NCBI RefSeq assembly: GCF_900187385.1
Contig: NZ_FYEY01000001.1
Location: 1,240,001-1,304,000 of the forward strand
Origin: Streptomyces sp. 2114.4
GTDB lineage: Bacteria; Actinomycetota; Actinomycetes; Streptomycetales; Streptomycetaceae
DNA: 64,000 nt
Direction: 5' to 3'
Shown here: positions 29,397-39,177 of the stretch, in pieces
How the letters are laid out: every line of letters begins with the position of its first letter
Numbering within the stretch: the stretch's first letter is position 1
Notes under the pieces: model-generated
What the model saw: the letters and a program-made list of their open reading frames with translations, nothing else
Database searches by the model: none
What the model was told of the DNA's origin: nothing
Program-made: the position numbers and the translations under genes

Positions 29397-30089
29397 ATGA
29401 CCGACACCCGTAAGACCGCCCTCGTCATCGGGGCCTCCCGGACCCTGGGCCTCGGGCTCGCCGCCGCGTACCTGCGCCGCGGCTGGGACGTCATCGGCAC
29501 GGTCCGCGGCAGCCGGCGCACCGGCCTCCACGACCTGGCCGAAACGTCCGGTGGACGGCTGACCATCGAGTCGCTGGAGATGACCGAGCCGGAGCAGATC
29601 TCGGCGCTGCGCGACCGGCTGGCCGGACGCACCCTCGACCTGCTCTTCGTCAACGCCGCCATCACCCGCGGCGACATCCCGATCGGCGAGGTCCCGACGG
29701 CTATGTTCACCGAGGTCATGGTCACCAACGCCCTCAGCCCGATGCGGGTGGTGGAATCCCTGCGTCCGCTGGTCGCGCCCACCGGGACCATCGGCGTCAT
29801 GTCCTCCGACCAGGGGAGCATCGCCCTGAACACCGAGGGCGGCCAGGACCTGTACCGGGCCAGCAAGTCCGCACTGAACCAGCTGATGCGCAGCTACGCC
29901 GCCCGCCGCGCCGGGGACACCCGCAAGCTGCTGCTCGTCGACCCGGGCTGGGTACGCACCGAACTCGGTGGCCCGGACGCCGACCTCAGCGTGGAGGAGA
30001 GCATTCCCGGGGTGGTGGAGACGATCGAGCGCCACCGAGAGCCCGGCCTGCACTTCGTCGACCACCAGGGGCAGGTCGTGCCCTGGTAG
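29397..30089 (+). CDS. SDR family NAD(P)-dependent oxidoreductase
   Basis: A 230-residue short-chain dehydrogenase. The nucleotide motif is GASRTLGLGLAAAYL (11-25), the structural Asn lies in FVNAAITRGD, and the active site has Ser in GVMSSDQGS and YRASK (Tyr-x3-Lys) near 155-159. The C-terminus HRDPG-like segment (GLHFVDHQGQVVPW) is unusual but short. ATG start at 29397 with AAGAGG upstream. It is divergent from the LysR gene, which probably regulates it. The substrate is unknown. Confidence 0.9.
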   Translation: MTDTRKTALVIGASRTLGLGLAAAYLRRGWDVIGTVRGSRRTGLHDLAETSGGRLTIESLEMTEPEQISALRDRLAGRTLDLLFVNAAITRGDIPIGEVPTAMFTEVMVTNALSPMRVVESLRPLVAPTGTIGVMSSDQGSIALNTEGGQDLYRASKSALNQLMRSYAARRAGDTRKLLLVDPGWVRTELGGPDADLSVEESIPGVVETIERHREPGLHFVDHQGQVVPW

Positions 30090-30250
30090 ACACCGCGACC
30101 GGGCACCGCCGGAACCGTGTTCCTGCTGCCGTAAGGCGCGCCCTGCGGCGCCCATCCGCCGTCCGCCGCCCCCGCGTGACCCTGGGCCACTTGCCCTGCC
30201 CACGGGTCTGACATTACGTTCCGGTGGACCATGATCAAACGGGGGTTCTG

Positions 30251-32452
30251 ATGGGTGTGGTTCTGCCTGGGTGGGCGGATGAGCTGCTTGACCTGATCGG
30301 CGTGTCGTGGCCGAACGTGGACGAGGACGACTACCGCGAAATGGCCCACGCCATGCGGGAGTTCGCCGACGACATCGCCGAGGGCGCCAACGAGGCTCAC
30401 ACCGCCATCCAGGGTTTGGTCGGCTCGGCCGGCGGTTCCGTTGCCGTGGAGGCACTGAACAGACACTGGGGCAAGGTCAACGGCAAACATCTGAAGGGCC
30501 TTGCCGAGTGTGGCCGCAAGGCGGGCACCGCGATGGACGGTGTCGCGACCCTCATCGAGGGCGCGAAAATCGGCGCGCTGGTTCAGCTGGGCATCCTCGC
30601 CGCGGAGGTGATCGCCGCCCAGGCCGCGGCCCCCTTCACGCTCGGCTTGTCGGAATTGGGGGCGATGGGTGCGACGCAGGCCACCCGGATGATCCTCAAA
30701 CGGCTCTTCAAAGAGGTCTGCCAACAGGTCGCCGAGCAGGTCGTCAGCATCGCGCTCACCCCGGTCGAGGAAGCACTCGGGGCGATGGTCGGGGACCTCG
30801 TGGTCCAGCTCGGCGCCCATGCTCTCGGCGTCCAGGACGGTGTCAGCCTCAGTCATGCCGCCAAGGCCGGGGAAGACGGCTTCCGGCAAGGCGCAGAGAA
30901 CGCCAAGGGCGCGGCCAAGGGGGCCGCCACGAACCCCACGACGGGTCTGCTCAGCGCAGGCGGAAGCGGCGGTGGAGGGGGCCGGTCCGCGGGCAGCGCC
31001 GGCAGCGGGTTCAGCTTCGACGAACGCGAACACCGCAACGTCGTGACCGGTCTGCAGAGCGCGAGCGGCACGTTCCGCACCAAAGCCGGCGGCAAGATCG
31101 GCCGGGCCAGGAGCCACCACGGTCGTACCCGCGGCAAGGACGCCATCGCGGATGCGGCGAATGTGGTGCTGGACAAGGTGGTCGACGGCATCGAGGACGG
31201 CGTCAAGAAGACCGCCAAGCACCTCGACGAGAACATGACGCGCGGCGTCAAGCAGATGATCAAGAACCATCGCGACAACGACGAGAAAATCGCCGCGCAC
31301 CTCAAAGGTATCGGCAAGAAGAACAACCACGACCCGAAGTCCCCCGGCAGCGGTGCTGTCCCATCCGCGAACTCCACGGGCAAGGGACGCGGCAAGAGCC
31401 ACAAGACCCGCACCCAACTGGGCAAGGAACACCCCAACAACAGCACTCGCACCGACAAGGCCGTCAAGGACTGTGGTGACCCGGTGGACGTCGCCACCGG
31501 CCGGGTCTTCCTCCGTCAGACCGACATCGCCCTGCCCGGCGCTCTCCCCCTCACGTTCACGCGGAGATTCGAGTCGTCATACCGCGCGGGCCGCCATATG
31601 GGGCCGTCCTGGGCATCCACGGCCGACCAGCGCCTGGAGATCGACGACCAGGGCATCATCTTCGTCACCGAGAACGGCCTGCTGCTCTCCTACGAGACTC
31701 CCGGTCCCAACCAACGTGTTCTGCCTGCCCACGGTCCGCGCTGGCCTCTGACACGGACCCCCGGAGGCGACTGGGCCGTTCACGACCCCGACACCGGCCA
31801 GACCCGCTACTTCACCGAAGCAAGCCACTCCCCCGGCACCGCCCTGCTGGAGGAATTGTCGGACCGCAACGGCAACCGGATCGCCTTCGATTACGACGAC
31901 GAAACCGGTGCCCCGCTCGCCATCCGCCACTCCGCCGGCTACCACCTCAAAATCACCACCGACGGCAACGGGTACATCACCGCGCTGCACCTCGCCGACG
32001 CCGCTGCCGATGGCACCGACGTGCTGGTCATCTCCTACGGCCACGACGAAGACGGCAACCTCACCACCCTCACGAACTCCTCCGGCATCCCGACCCGGTT
32101 CGAGTACGACACCGATCACCGTCTCGTCGCCTGGACCGACACCAACGACAGCCGTTACGCATACACCTACGACCATCACAGCCGCTGCGTCGCTGAAGGC
32201 GGGGCCACCTGCGGTACCGCTTCGACTTCGGCCCGCTGGATCCCAAAACCGGCAACCGTGTCACCACCGCCACGAACTCCCTCGGGCATGCCACCCGCTA
32301 CCTCATCAACGACCGCCTCCAGGTCATCGCCGAGACCGACCCACTCGGCAACACCACCCGCACCCAATACGACGCGTACGACCGTCCCCTGGCCGTCACC
32401 GATCCCCTCGGCCACACCACCCGGTACACCTACGACGAGCACGGCCATCTGA
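30251..32452 (+). CDS. RHS protein, N-terminal part (DUF6531, first YD repeats)
   Basis: Reads MGVVLPGWADELLDLIGVSW with a GGGGG tract 5 bases before the ATG at 30251. Residues 1-150 form a helical WXG100/ESX-like N-terminal module typical of actinobacterial RHS proteins that may exit by a type VII-like route. A hydrophobic helix lies near 120-145, a Lys/Gly-rich linker at 240-400, and the DUF6531 domain starts at about residue 408 (GDPVDVATGRVFLRQTDIAL). The RHS frame ends near residue 651 (CVAEGG); the remaining 80 residues to 32452 are frameshifted junk rich in Pro, Ser and Thr. Confidence 0.75.
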   Translation: MGVVLPGWADELLDLIGVSWPNVDEDDYREMAHAMREFADDIAEGANEAHTAIQGLVGSAGGSVAVEALNRHWGKVNGKHLKGLAECGRKAGTAMDGVATLIEGAKIGALVQLGILAAEVIAAQAAAPFTLGLSELGAMGATQATRMILKRLFKEVCQQVAEQVVSIALTPVEEALGAMVGDLVVQLGAHALGVQDGVSLSHAAKAGEDGFRQGAENAKGAAKGAATNPTTGLLSAGGSGGGGGRSAGSAGSGFSFDEREHRNVVTGLQSASGTFRTKAGGKIGRARSHHGRTRGKDAIADAANVVLDKVVDGIEDGVKKTAKHLDENMTRGVKQMIKNHRDNDEKIAAHLKGIGKKNNHDPKSPGSGAVPSANSTGKGRGKSHKTRTQLGKEHPNNSTRTDKAVKDCGDPVDVATGRVFLRQTDIALPGALPLTFTRRFESSYRAGRHMGPSWASTADQRLEIDDQGIIFVTENGLLLSYETPGPNQRVLPAHGPRWPLTRTPGGDWAVHDPDTGQTRYFTEASHSPGTALLEELSDRNGNRIAFDYDDETGAPLAIRHSAGYHLKITTDGNGYITALHLADAAADGTDVLVISYGHDEDGNLTTLTNSSGIPTRFEYDTDHRLVAWTDTNDSRYAYTYDHHSRCVAEGGATCGTASTSARWIPKPATVSPPPRTPSGMPPATSSTTASRSSPRPTHSATPPAPNTTRTTVPWPSPIPSATPPGTPTTSTAI

Positions 32453-35112
32453 CCACCATCAACCGCCCGGACGGTCGCCAGGCCATCGCCGAGTACAACG
32501 GCCTCGGCCGGCTGGTCGCCGTGACCGGCGCGGACGGCGCCACGTGGCGGGACGAATACGACAGCCGTGGCAATCGCACGGCGAACATCGATCCGAGCGG
32601 CGCCACCACCCGTTTCAGCTACGACGCACAAGGCCGTCCGACCTCTGTCACCGATGCCCTGGGCAACACCACCTCCCTCATATGCGACCCGGCGGGACTA
32701 CCTCTCCGCATCATCAATCCGCTGGGGGCAGAGACCCGCTACCACCGCGATGCCTTCGGTCGCGTCATCTCCGTCACCGATCCACTGGGGGCATCGAGCC
32801 GTCTGGTCTGGACGGTGGAAGGACGGCTGGCCGGCCATATCGGCTCCGATGGTGCGGAGCAGTCCTGGACATACGACGGCGAGGGCAACTGCATCGCCCA
32901 CACCAACGCAGCAGGCGGGGTCACCACCTTCGAGTACACCCACTTCGACCAGCTCAAGGCAAGGACCAGCCAGGACGGAGCTCGCTACGAGTTCACCCAC
33001 GACACGGAGCTCCAGCTCACTTCTGTCACCAACCAGCAAGGCCTGACGTGGACTTATGAATACGACCCGGCCGGCCACCTGATATCCGAGACCGACTTCG
33101 ACGACCGCACCCTCAGATACACCCATACCCCGGTCGGCCGGCTTGCCACCCGTACCAACGCCCTCGGCCAGACCGTCACCTACACCCACGACTCCTTCGG
33201 AAGGATCGTGGAGAAGAACGCGGACGGGCGGGTCACGTCGTATCAACACGATCCGGCGGGGCGCCTGCTGCAGGCATCGGCTCCGGACGTCGAGCTGACA
33301 TACCGGCGCGATGCTCTGGGCCGGGTGGTGGCCGAGACCGTGAACGACCGCACCACGACCTTCGCCTATGACGCCTTGGGACGCCGCACCCATCGCACCA
33401 CGCCTGCAGGCGCCACGAGCAGCTGGGAATACGACGCAGCGAGCCGCCGCACCGCGCTGACCGCCTCCGGCCGCACCCTCGAATTCGCATACGACCCCGC
33501 GGGCCAAGAAATGGCCCGTCACTTCGGCGCGGATCTGACCCTCACCCACAGCTGGGACACGAACGGCCTCCTCACCGAACAATCCCTCACCGCCCCGTCA
33601 GGCACCGTTCAGCACCGTTCGTACTCCTACCACCCGGACGGCAATCTCGCCGGAATCGACGATCGGCTGAGCGGTCCCCGTACCTTCGACCTCGACAGCT
33701 CGGGCAGGGTCACCGCCGTTCACGCACAGGGCTGGTCCGAACGGTATGCCTACGACGAGGCCGGCAACCAGACCGACGCCGACTGGTCCGACCGGTATCC
33801 CTCCCCCGAATCCCGCGGCCCCCGCACGTATACGGGAACTCGCATCACGCGAGCCGGCGGCATTCGCTACGAACACGACGCGCAAGGCCATATCATCGTG
33901 CGTCAGAAAACCAGGCTGTCCCGCAAACCCGAAACGTGGCGGTACGAGTGGGATGCCGAAGACCGGCTCGTCCGAGTCATCACACCCGACGGCAACACCT
34001 GGCGCTACCTCTACGATCCGTTCGGCCGCCGGATCGCCAAGCAACGCCTCGCCCCGGACGGCCGGCAGGCCCTGGAACAAACCCACTTCACCTGGGACGG
34101 CAACACCCTCGTCGAGCAGACCGCTGCCTCACCCGATGGCGCACATCTGATCACCCTCACCTGGGAACACCAGGGTCTGCACCCCGTTGTCCAGACGGAA
34201 CGCAAAAGCCTGGCCGACGCCCCGCAGCAGGAAATAGACCAACGCTTCTTCGCCATCGTCACAGATCTTGTCGGCACCCCTGCCGAACTCGTGGATGAAG
34301 ACGGCAACATCGCCTGGCGCACCCGCACCACCCTGTGGGGCTCCACCACCTGGAACACCAACGCCACCGCCTACACCCCCCTCCGTTTCCCCGGCCAGTA
34401 TTTCGACCCGGAGACCGGACTCCACTACAACAATCAGCGCTACTACGACCCCGACACCGCCCGCTACATCACACCGGACCCCCTCGGTCTCCTTCCCGCA
34501 CCGAACCCGACGGCCTACGTCCACAACCCGACCACGTGGATTGACCCGCTGGGCCTGGCGGCCTGCCCCCACCGGAAGCAGCGCGGCAGGCACAGTGTGG
34601 TTCTCGGCGTCAACGGAGACGATTTCGGGTCCGACGTTCTGGCCAAACACCTTCGCGAGAACGGTGACCCCGCTGCGCATACATATAACGGCGATGATTA
34701 CGCAGGGAACGAAAACGGGACACCCGTGTGGATGAGTAATGTCATGCAGGCAGTCGGAGACCGGGACACCACTCTATCCATTACCCTCGACGGCATGCCG
34801 AACCGGCAGGGGACAAACGGAAACTGGAACACGCCGGAAGCAATCCAGGAGGCTTTCCTCGTTGCGGTCGAACGGGGGCGGAATTTTGGCGTGGGCCCCG
34901 GCCAGGCTCTGCCTAGCAGCGGTAATGGCACTGCATGGGAGATGAGCGTGGTGGCCAGGAATGTGCTGACCTACGATTGCGACCCCGACCTGGGCGGGCG
35001 ATCCTGGGATTCAATTCACTGGTATTCCGGGAACGAGAGGGTTGAAAATGTTCCTCATCCGGACATCCCCCTACCACCTCGGGATAATGACCAGGGCAGG
35101 CGACGCCGATAG
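32206..35112 (+). CDS. RHS protein, C-terminal part with YD repeats and toxin tip
   Basis: The RHS frame resumes at 32206 (LRYRFDFGPLDPKTGNRVTT) but has no start codon until the GTG at 32521, so by itself it is not a normal gene. It contains many YD repeats forming the beta-cocoon, then the conserved core end RYITPDPLGLLPAPNPTAYV and WIDPLGLAAC (near 34540). The last about 185 residues are the variable toxin domain, starting GRHSVVLGVNGDDFGSDVLA; it may be a polymorphic toxin type 27-like domain, but I cannot name it with confidence. The tip is clearly poorer in GC than the core. Confidence 0.75.
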   Translation, partial: HLRYRFDFGPLDPKTGNRVTTATNSLGHATRYLINDRLQVIAETDPLGNTTRTQYDAYDRPLAVTDPLGHTTRYTYDEHGHLTTINRPDGRQAIAEYNGLGRLVAVTGADGATWRDEYDSRGNRTANIDPSGATTRFSYDAQGRPTSVTDALGNTTSLICDPAGLPLRIINPLGAETRYHRDAFGRVISVTDPLGASSRLVWTVEGRLAGHIGSDGAEQSWTYDGEGNCIAHTNAAGGVTTFEYTHFDQLKARTSQDGARYEFTHDTELQLTSVTNQQGLTWTYEYDPAGHLISETDFDDRTLRYTHTPVGRLATRTNALGQTVTYTHDSFGRIVEKNADGRVTSYQHDPAGRLLQASAPDVELTYRRDALGRVVAETVNDRTTTFAYDALGRRTHRTTPAGATSSWEYDAASRRTALTASGRTLEFAYDPAGQEMARHFGADLTLTHSWDTNGLLTEQSLTAPSGTVQHRSYSYHPDGNLAGIDDRLSGPRTFDLDSSGRVTAVHAQGWSERYAYDEAGNQTDADWSDRYPSPESRGPRTYTGTRITRAGGIRYEHDAQGHIIVRQKTRLSRKPETWRYEWDAEDRLVRVITPDGNTWRYLYDPFGRRIAKQRLAPDGRQALEQTHFTWDGNTLVEQTAASPDGAHLITLTWEHQGLHPVVQTERKSLADAPQQEIDQRFFAIVTDLVGTPAELVDEDGNIAWRTRTTLWGSTTWNTNATAYTPLRFPGQYFDPETGLHYNNQRYYDPDTARYITPDPLGLLPAPNPTAYVHNPTTWIDPLGLAACPHRKQRGRHSVVLGVNGDDFGSDVLAKHLRENGDPAAHTYNGDDYAGNENGTPVWMSNVMQAVGDRDTTLSITLDGMPNRQGTNGNWNTPEAIQEAFLVAVERGRNFGVGPGQALPSSGNGTAWEMSVVARNVLTYDCDPDLGGRSWDSIHWYSGNERVENVPHPDIPLPPRDNDQGRRRR

Positions 35113-35171
35113 CCGCCCCACGAAGTATCAGCAGAGCGTCACCATTTTCCAGAAGTGAGTAGTGTGTTCAC

Positions 35172-35564
35172 GTGACTCAAAATATCGAACCGCAGATGCC
35201 CGATGAAGTGGCGATCAAGTGGGACAAGGTGCGGGCGGCGAGTGAAGGGCGTCTCATCCAGCCTGCTGTTGAGGCTGCCTACGCCGACCCGCTGCTCCGC
35301 ATGCTTTTCCCCATGATCAGCCACGGGTCGCTGCACTTCAGCCGCTGCATCAAGTTCCCCTGGACAAACGACGTGCCGTCCATTTACCCAGCCGCCGGTG
35401 AAGGGTTTCGCGTGGTCCGGATGAACGAACCCGTGGGGTCGAGCCGCCAGATGGTGGGAGATGCGGACTCGGCCGAAGGGGCCGTTGCTTTGGTCGTCGC
35501 CAACCTCCCCTCAGGCTGCGGTCCGGCGATCGACGGAACCGCTGACGATCTCGACCGCCCCTGA
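35172..35564 (+). CDS. candidate immunity protein (DUF6193-like)
   Basis: A 130-residue protein starting at the GTG at 35172, 59 bases after the RHS toxin tip and on the same strand, where the cognate immunity gene normally sits. It has no signal peptide or membrane segment. LHFSRCIKFPWTNDVPSIYP and VVANLPSGCGPAIDGTADDL resemble the DUF6193 family as I recall it. Position supports a role in neutralising the RHS toxin in the cytoplasm; there is no sequence proof. The ribosome binding site is weak, and an ATG at 35196 is an alternative start. Confidence 0.7.
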   Translation: MTQNIEPQMPDEVAIKWDKVRAASEGRLIQPAVEAAYADPLLRMLFPMISHGSLHFSRCIKFPWTNDVPSIYPAAGEGFRVVRMNEPVGSSRQMVGDADSAEGAVALVVANLPSGCGPAIDGTADDLDRP

Positions 35565-35600
35565 TCGCGCGTCGGCCATCCAGCGTCCCGGGCGCTGAAC

Positions 35601-35637
35601 GGCGGCGCAGACCTCACCTCATGTGGTCCGCGCCGCC
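35601..35637. terminator. terminator between immunity gene and rsmB
   Basis: GGCGGCGCAGACC (35601-35613) and GGTCCGCGCCGCC (35625-35637) pair over 13 bases with one G-U pair and an 11-base loop, between convergent genes. Confidence 0.65.
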
Positions 35638-35728
35638 ATGCGTAGCGGGACGCCACCGCTGGAGATCGCACCACGCGGGGTGGCTCCCACCGCGGCGGTT
35701 CCGAGACACTGAGAAGGCAGACGTCTCC

Positions 35729-37162
35729 TCAGGCGGTCCGGCGCAGCAGCGCCAGATACATCGCGTCCGTGCCGTGCAGATGCGGCCACAGCTGGACGTC
35801 CGGACCGTCGCCGAGCGCCGGTACGCCGGGCATCAGCGGGCGGGCGTCGATCCACTCCACCTGCACCGGCTCGCCGCCCCGCCCCTTGAGGACGTCGTCC
35901 ACCACGGCCCGGGTCTCGGCCGGATGCGGCGAGCAGGTCGCATAGCCGACGACGCCGCCGACCCGTACGGCCGCGAGCGCCTGCCGGAGCAGTTCGCGCT
36001 GCAGCGGGGCGAACCCGTCCAGGTCCTCGGGGCGGCGCCGCCAGCGCGCCTCCGGCCGCCGGCGCAGCGCCCCCAGACCGGTGCACGGAACGTCGACCAG
36101 CACCCGGTCGAAGGCGCCGGGCCGCCAGGCCGGGCGGGTGCCGTCGGCGGTGATGACCGCATACGGACCGGGGTTGCCGTCGAGTGCCCGGGCCACCAGA
36201 CGCGCACGGTGCGGCTGCTTCTCCGAGGCCAGCAGGGCGGCACCGCGCTCGGCGGCGAGCGCCGCCAGCAGCGCCGCCTTGCCGCCGGGGCCCGCGCAGC
36301 CGTCGAGCCAGGCGCGGTCGGGGCCCTCGACCGGTGCGTTCGCCAGCGCGAGGGCGACGAGCTGGCTGCCTTCGTCCTGCACCCCGGCGCGCCCCTCACC
36401 GACCGGGCCCAGAGCGCCCGGCTCCCCGCCTTCCGCGAGCCGGACCGCATACGGGGACCAGCGCCCGGGGAGCGCCCGCTCCTCGCCGGCCGCCGCCAGA
36501 AGCTCCTCGGTGGTGGACCGGCCGGGCCGGGCCACCAGCGTCACCTCGGGGCGTTCGTTGTCCGCCTCCAGCAGGTCCTCGATACCGGCCCGGCCCCCGC
36601 CGAGCGCGTCCCACAGCGCCGAGACGATCCAGCGGGGGTGCGCATGCACGATGCCGAGGTGGTCCTCGGGGTCCTCGTCGTACTCCGGGGCGACCCGCTC
36701 CAGCCAGCCGTCCAGGTCATGGGCGGCGACCTTGCGCAACACCGCGTTGACGAACTTCGCCCGCCCGTCGCCCAGCACCACCCGCGCCAGCTCGACGCTG
36801 GCGCTCACCGCGGCGTGCGTCGGGATGCGGGTGCCGAGCAACTGGTGCGCGCCGAGGGTCAGCACGTCCAGGACCGGCGGGTCCACCTCCCGCAGCGGCC
36901 GGTCCACACAGCTCGCGAGGATCGCGTCATACGTCCCCTGCCACCGCAGCGAGCCGTAGACCAGCTCCGTCGCCAGCGCCGCGTCCCGGGCGTCGAAGTC
37001 GCCGCCCTCGCGTGCCTTGCGCAACAACGGCGGCAAGACGAGGTTCGCGTAGGCGTCCCGCTCGTCGACGGCCCGCAACGCCTCGAACGCGAGAACCCTG
37101 ACCGGGTCCTTCTGCGGGCGGCGATGGGGCTTGGTGGGGCGACGGCGCGGCTGCTGGCTCAC
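35729..37162 (-). CDS. rsmB: 16S rRNA m5C methyltransferase (RsmB/NOP family)
   Basis: Methylates a cytosine of 16S rRNA with SAM. 477 residues: a basic N-terminal tail (MSQQPRRRPTKPHRRPQKDP), a NusB-like RNA-binding domain (about 20-160), then the methyltransferase domain (about 190-477) with WLDGCAGPGGKAALLAALAA (SAM motif I), VDVPCTGLGALRRRPEARWR and GYATCSPHPAET carrying the two catalytic cysteines. It follows fmt after 151 bases, the usual neighbour. Confidence 0.94.
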   Translation of the reverse strand: MSQQPRRRPTKPHRRPQKDPVRVLAFEALRAVDERDAYANLVLPPLLRKAREGGDFDARDAALATELVYGSLRWQGTYDAILASCVDRPLREVDPPVLDVLTLGAHQLLGTRIPTHAAVSASVELARVVLGDGRAKFVNAVLRKVAAHDLDGWLERVAPEYDEDPEDHLGIVHAHPRWIVSALWDALGGGRAGIEDLLEADNERPEVTLVARPGRSTTEELLAAAGEERALPGRWSPYAVRLAEGGEPGALGPVGEGRAGVQDEGSQLVALALANAPVEGPDRAWLDGCAGPGGKAALLAALAAERGAALLASEKQPHRARLVARALDGNPGPYAVITADGTRPAWRPGAFDRVLVDVPCTGLGALRRRPEARWRRRPEDLDGFAPLQRELLRQALAAVRVGGVVGYATCSPHPAETRAVVDDVLKGRGGEPVQVEWIDARPLMPGVPALGDGPDVQLWPHLHGTDAMYLALLRRTA

Positions 37163-37313
37163 AGAAAAGGTGCTCCGGATACGAGATGAGGGGTCCGTCC
37201 CAGCCTACGCGGGCGCGCGGGCGGAGCGCGCGCTGAGGCCGGAGCCGGGCCGGCGCGGGGAGGCCGGAGCCGGACCCCCCTCCGGCGGCGGCCGGCCCCC
37301 GGACAGCGGGGGC

Positions 37314-38252
37314 TCAGTCCCCCAGCAGCTCCCCGCTCCCGATCCGCACCCCGCGCGCCCAATCGGCCGCCTGCATCGGCTTCTTGCCCTGCGGCTGGAC
37401 CCAGCCGAGTTCGACGGGGTGGCTGCCGGTACCGACGTACACCGCCTTCTTGGTCACGGCGAGTTCGCCGGGTGCGAGGGCGGGCTCGGTGTGGCCCGGG
37501 GCGGCAACGGCCGACATCAGCTTGAGGCGTTCCCCGCGGAAGACCGTCCAGGCCCCCGGCGCGGGCGCACAGCCGCGGATCACCCGGTCGACCCGGAGCG
37601 CGGGCGCCGCCCAGTCCACCTTGGCGTCCTCGACCTCGATCTTCGGCGCGAGCGTGACCCCCTCGGCCGGCTGCGGCACCGCCTGCAGCGTGCCGTCCTC
37701 GATGCCGTCCATCGTCGCCACGAGCAGCCCGGAACCGGCGAATGCCAGCCGGGTGAGCAGATCGCCGCTGGTGTCGGTCGGCCGGACCTCCTCGGTCAAC
37801 ACGCCGTAGACCGGGCCGGAGTCCAGTCCGGTCTCGATCTGGAACGTCGAGGCGCCGGTCACCTCGTCCCCCGCCAGCACCGCATGCTGCACGGGCGCCG
37901 CGCCCCGCCACGCGGGCAGCAGTGAGAAGTGCAGATTGACCCACCCCTTGGCGGGAATGTCGAGCGCGGCCTTCGGCAGCAGCGCCCCGTAGGCAACCAC
38001 CGGGCAGCAGTCCGGCGCGATCTCCCGCAGCCGGGCCAGGAAGTCCTCGTCGCGCGGCTTGACGGGCTTGAGCACCTCGATGCCCGCCTCCTCCGCCCGC
38101 TCCGCGACGGGGCTGGCCACCAGCTTCCGGCCGCGCCCCGCGGGCGCGTCGGGCCGGGTGACGACGGCCACGACCTCGTGCCGGTCCGAGGCGAGCAGGG
38201 CATCGAGGGCGGGTACGGCGACCTCGGGGGTGCCGGCGAAGACGAGCCTCAT
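37314..38252 (-). CDS. fmt: methionyl-tRNA formyltransferase
   Basis: Formylates Met-tRNAi using 10-formyl-THF. 312 residues starting [19 protein letters not shown]. The catalytic block is [20 protein letters not shown] (about 107-126, with His and the SLLP loop) and the formyl-THF hydrolase-like core occupies residues 1-190, the C-terminal tRNA-binding beta-barrel about 205-305. The ATG at 38252 is chosen because it starts the family core; an ATG 21 bases earlier would add MRGRSPP. Divergent from the HTH gene at 38501. Confidence 0.95.
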   Translation of the reverse strand: MRLVFAGTPEVAVPALDALLASDRHEVVAVVTRPDAPAGRGRKLVASPVAERAEEAGIEVLKPVKPRDEDFLARLREIAPDCCPVVAYGALLPKAALDIPAKGWVNLHFSLLPAWRGAAPVQHAVLAGDEVTGASTFQIETGLDSGPVYGVLTEEVRPTDTSGDLLTRLAFAGSGLLVATMDGIEDGTLQAVPQPAEGVTLAPKIEVEDAKVDWAAPALRVDRVIRGCAPAPGAWTVFRGERLKLMSAVAAPGHTEPALAPGELAVTKKAVYVGTGSHPVELGWVQPQGKKPMQAADWARGVRIGSGELLGD

Positions 38253-38428
38253 GGGTGGCGATCTACCTCTCACACGCAGCGGAACGACACACCAGTCTAG
38301 GGGGACCGTCCCAGGCCATGGGCGGTGGCTCAGGGGGCGTACGACAATTCCCGCGCCTCGTACGGAAGCTCGTGCGCCCCCATACCGTGACCAGAGCCGC
38401 TGCTGTCGCGTTGGTCAAACAGCATTGA

Positions 38429-39058
<630 letters not shown>

Positions 39059-39111
39059 ACCACCCCGGCACCGAGCGCCCTTGGCTCCCCGCCGCACCCG
39101 CCGCTCGCCAA

Positions 39112-39148
39112 CGCCCCGGGACCATCCGCCGACACCGGTCCCGGGGCG
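39112..39148. terminator. terminator between HTH gene and priA
   Basis: Perfect 12-base arms CGCCCCGGGACC (39112-39123) and GGTCCCGGGGCG (39137-39148) with a 13-base loop, between convergent genes. Confidence 0.7.
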
Positions 39149-39177
39149 GCGCCATGTCCGGGGCACTCGGGCGGGCC

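Larger units (their letters stand above)
30251..35112 (+). pseudogene. RHS repeat polymorphic toxin gene interrupted by a one-base frameshift
   Basis: The whole locus would encode about 1,620 residues if one base near 32195-32208 were restored. Upstream the frame runs from 30251 through the DUF6531 domain; from 32206 the next frame continues YD repeats without a break to the toxin tip. Each half is intact and GC-normal apart from the tip, so the lesion is a single small deletion, real or a sequence error. See the two parts below. Confidence 0.8.

Noticed and set aside
32195..32210. Programmed -1 frameshift in the RHS gene
   Set aside because: No X-XXY-YYZ slippery heptamer and no obvious downstream pseudoknot; a one-base deletion is simpler.
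31908..33059. Third-frame open frame within the RHS gene
   Set aside because: Ser/Pro/Arg-rich translation of repeat DNA; the YD repeats are read in the two other frames.
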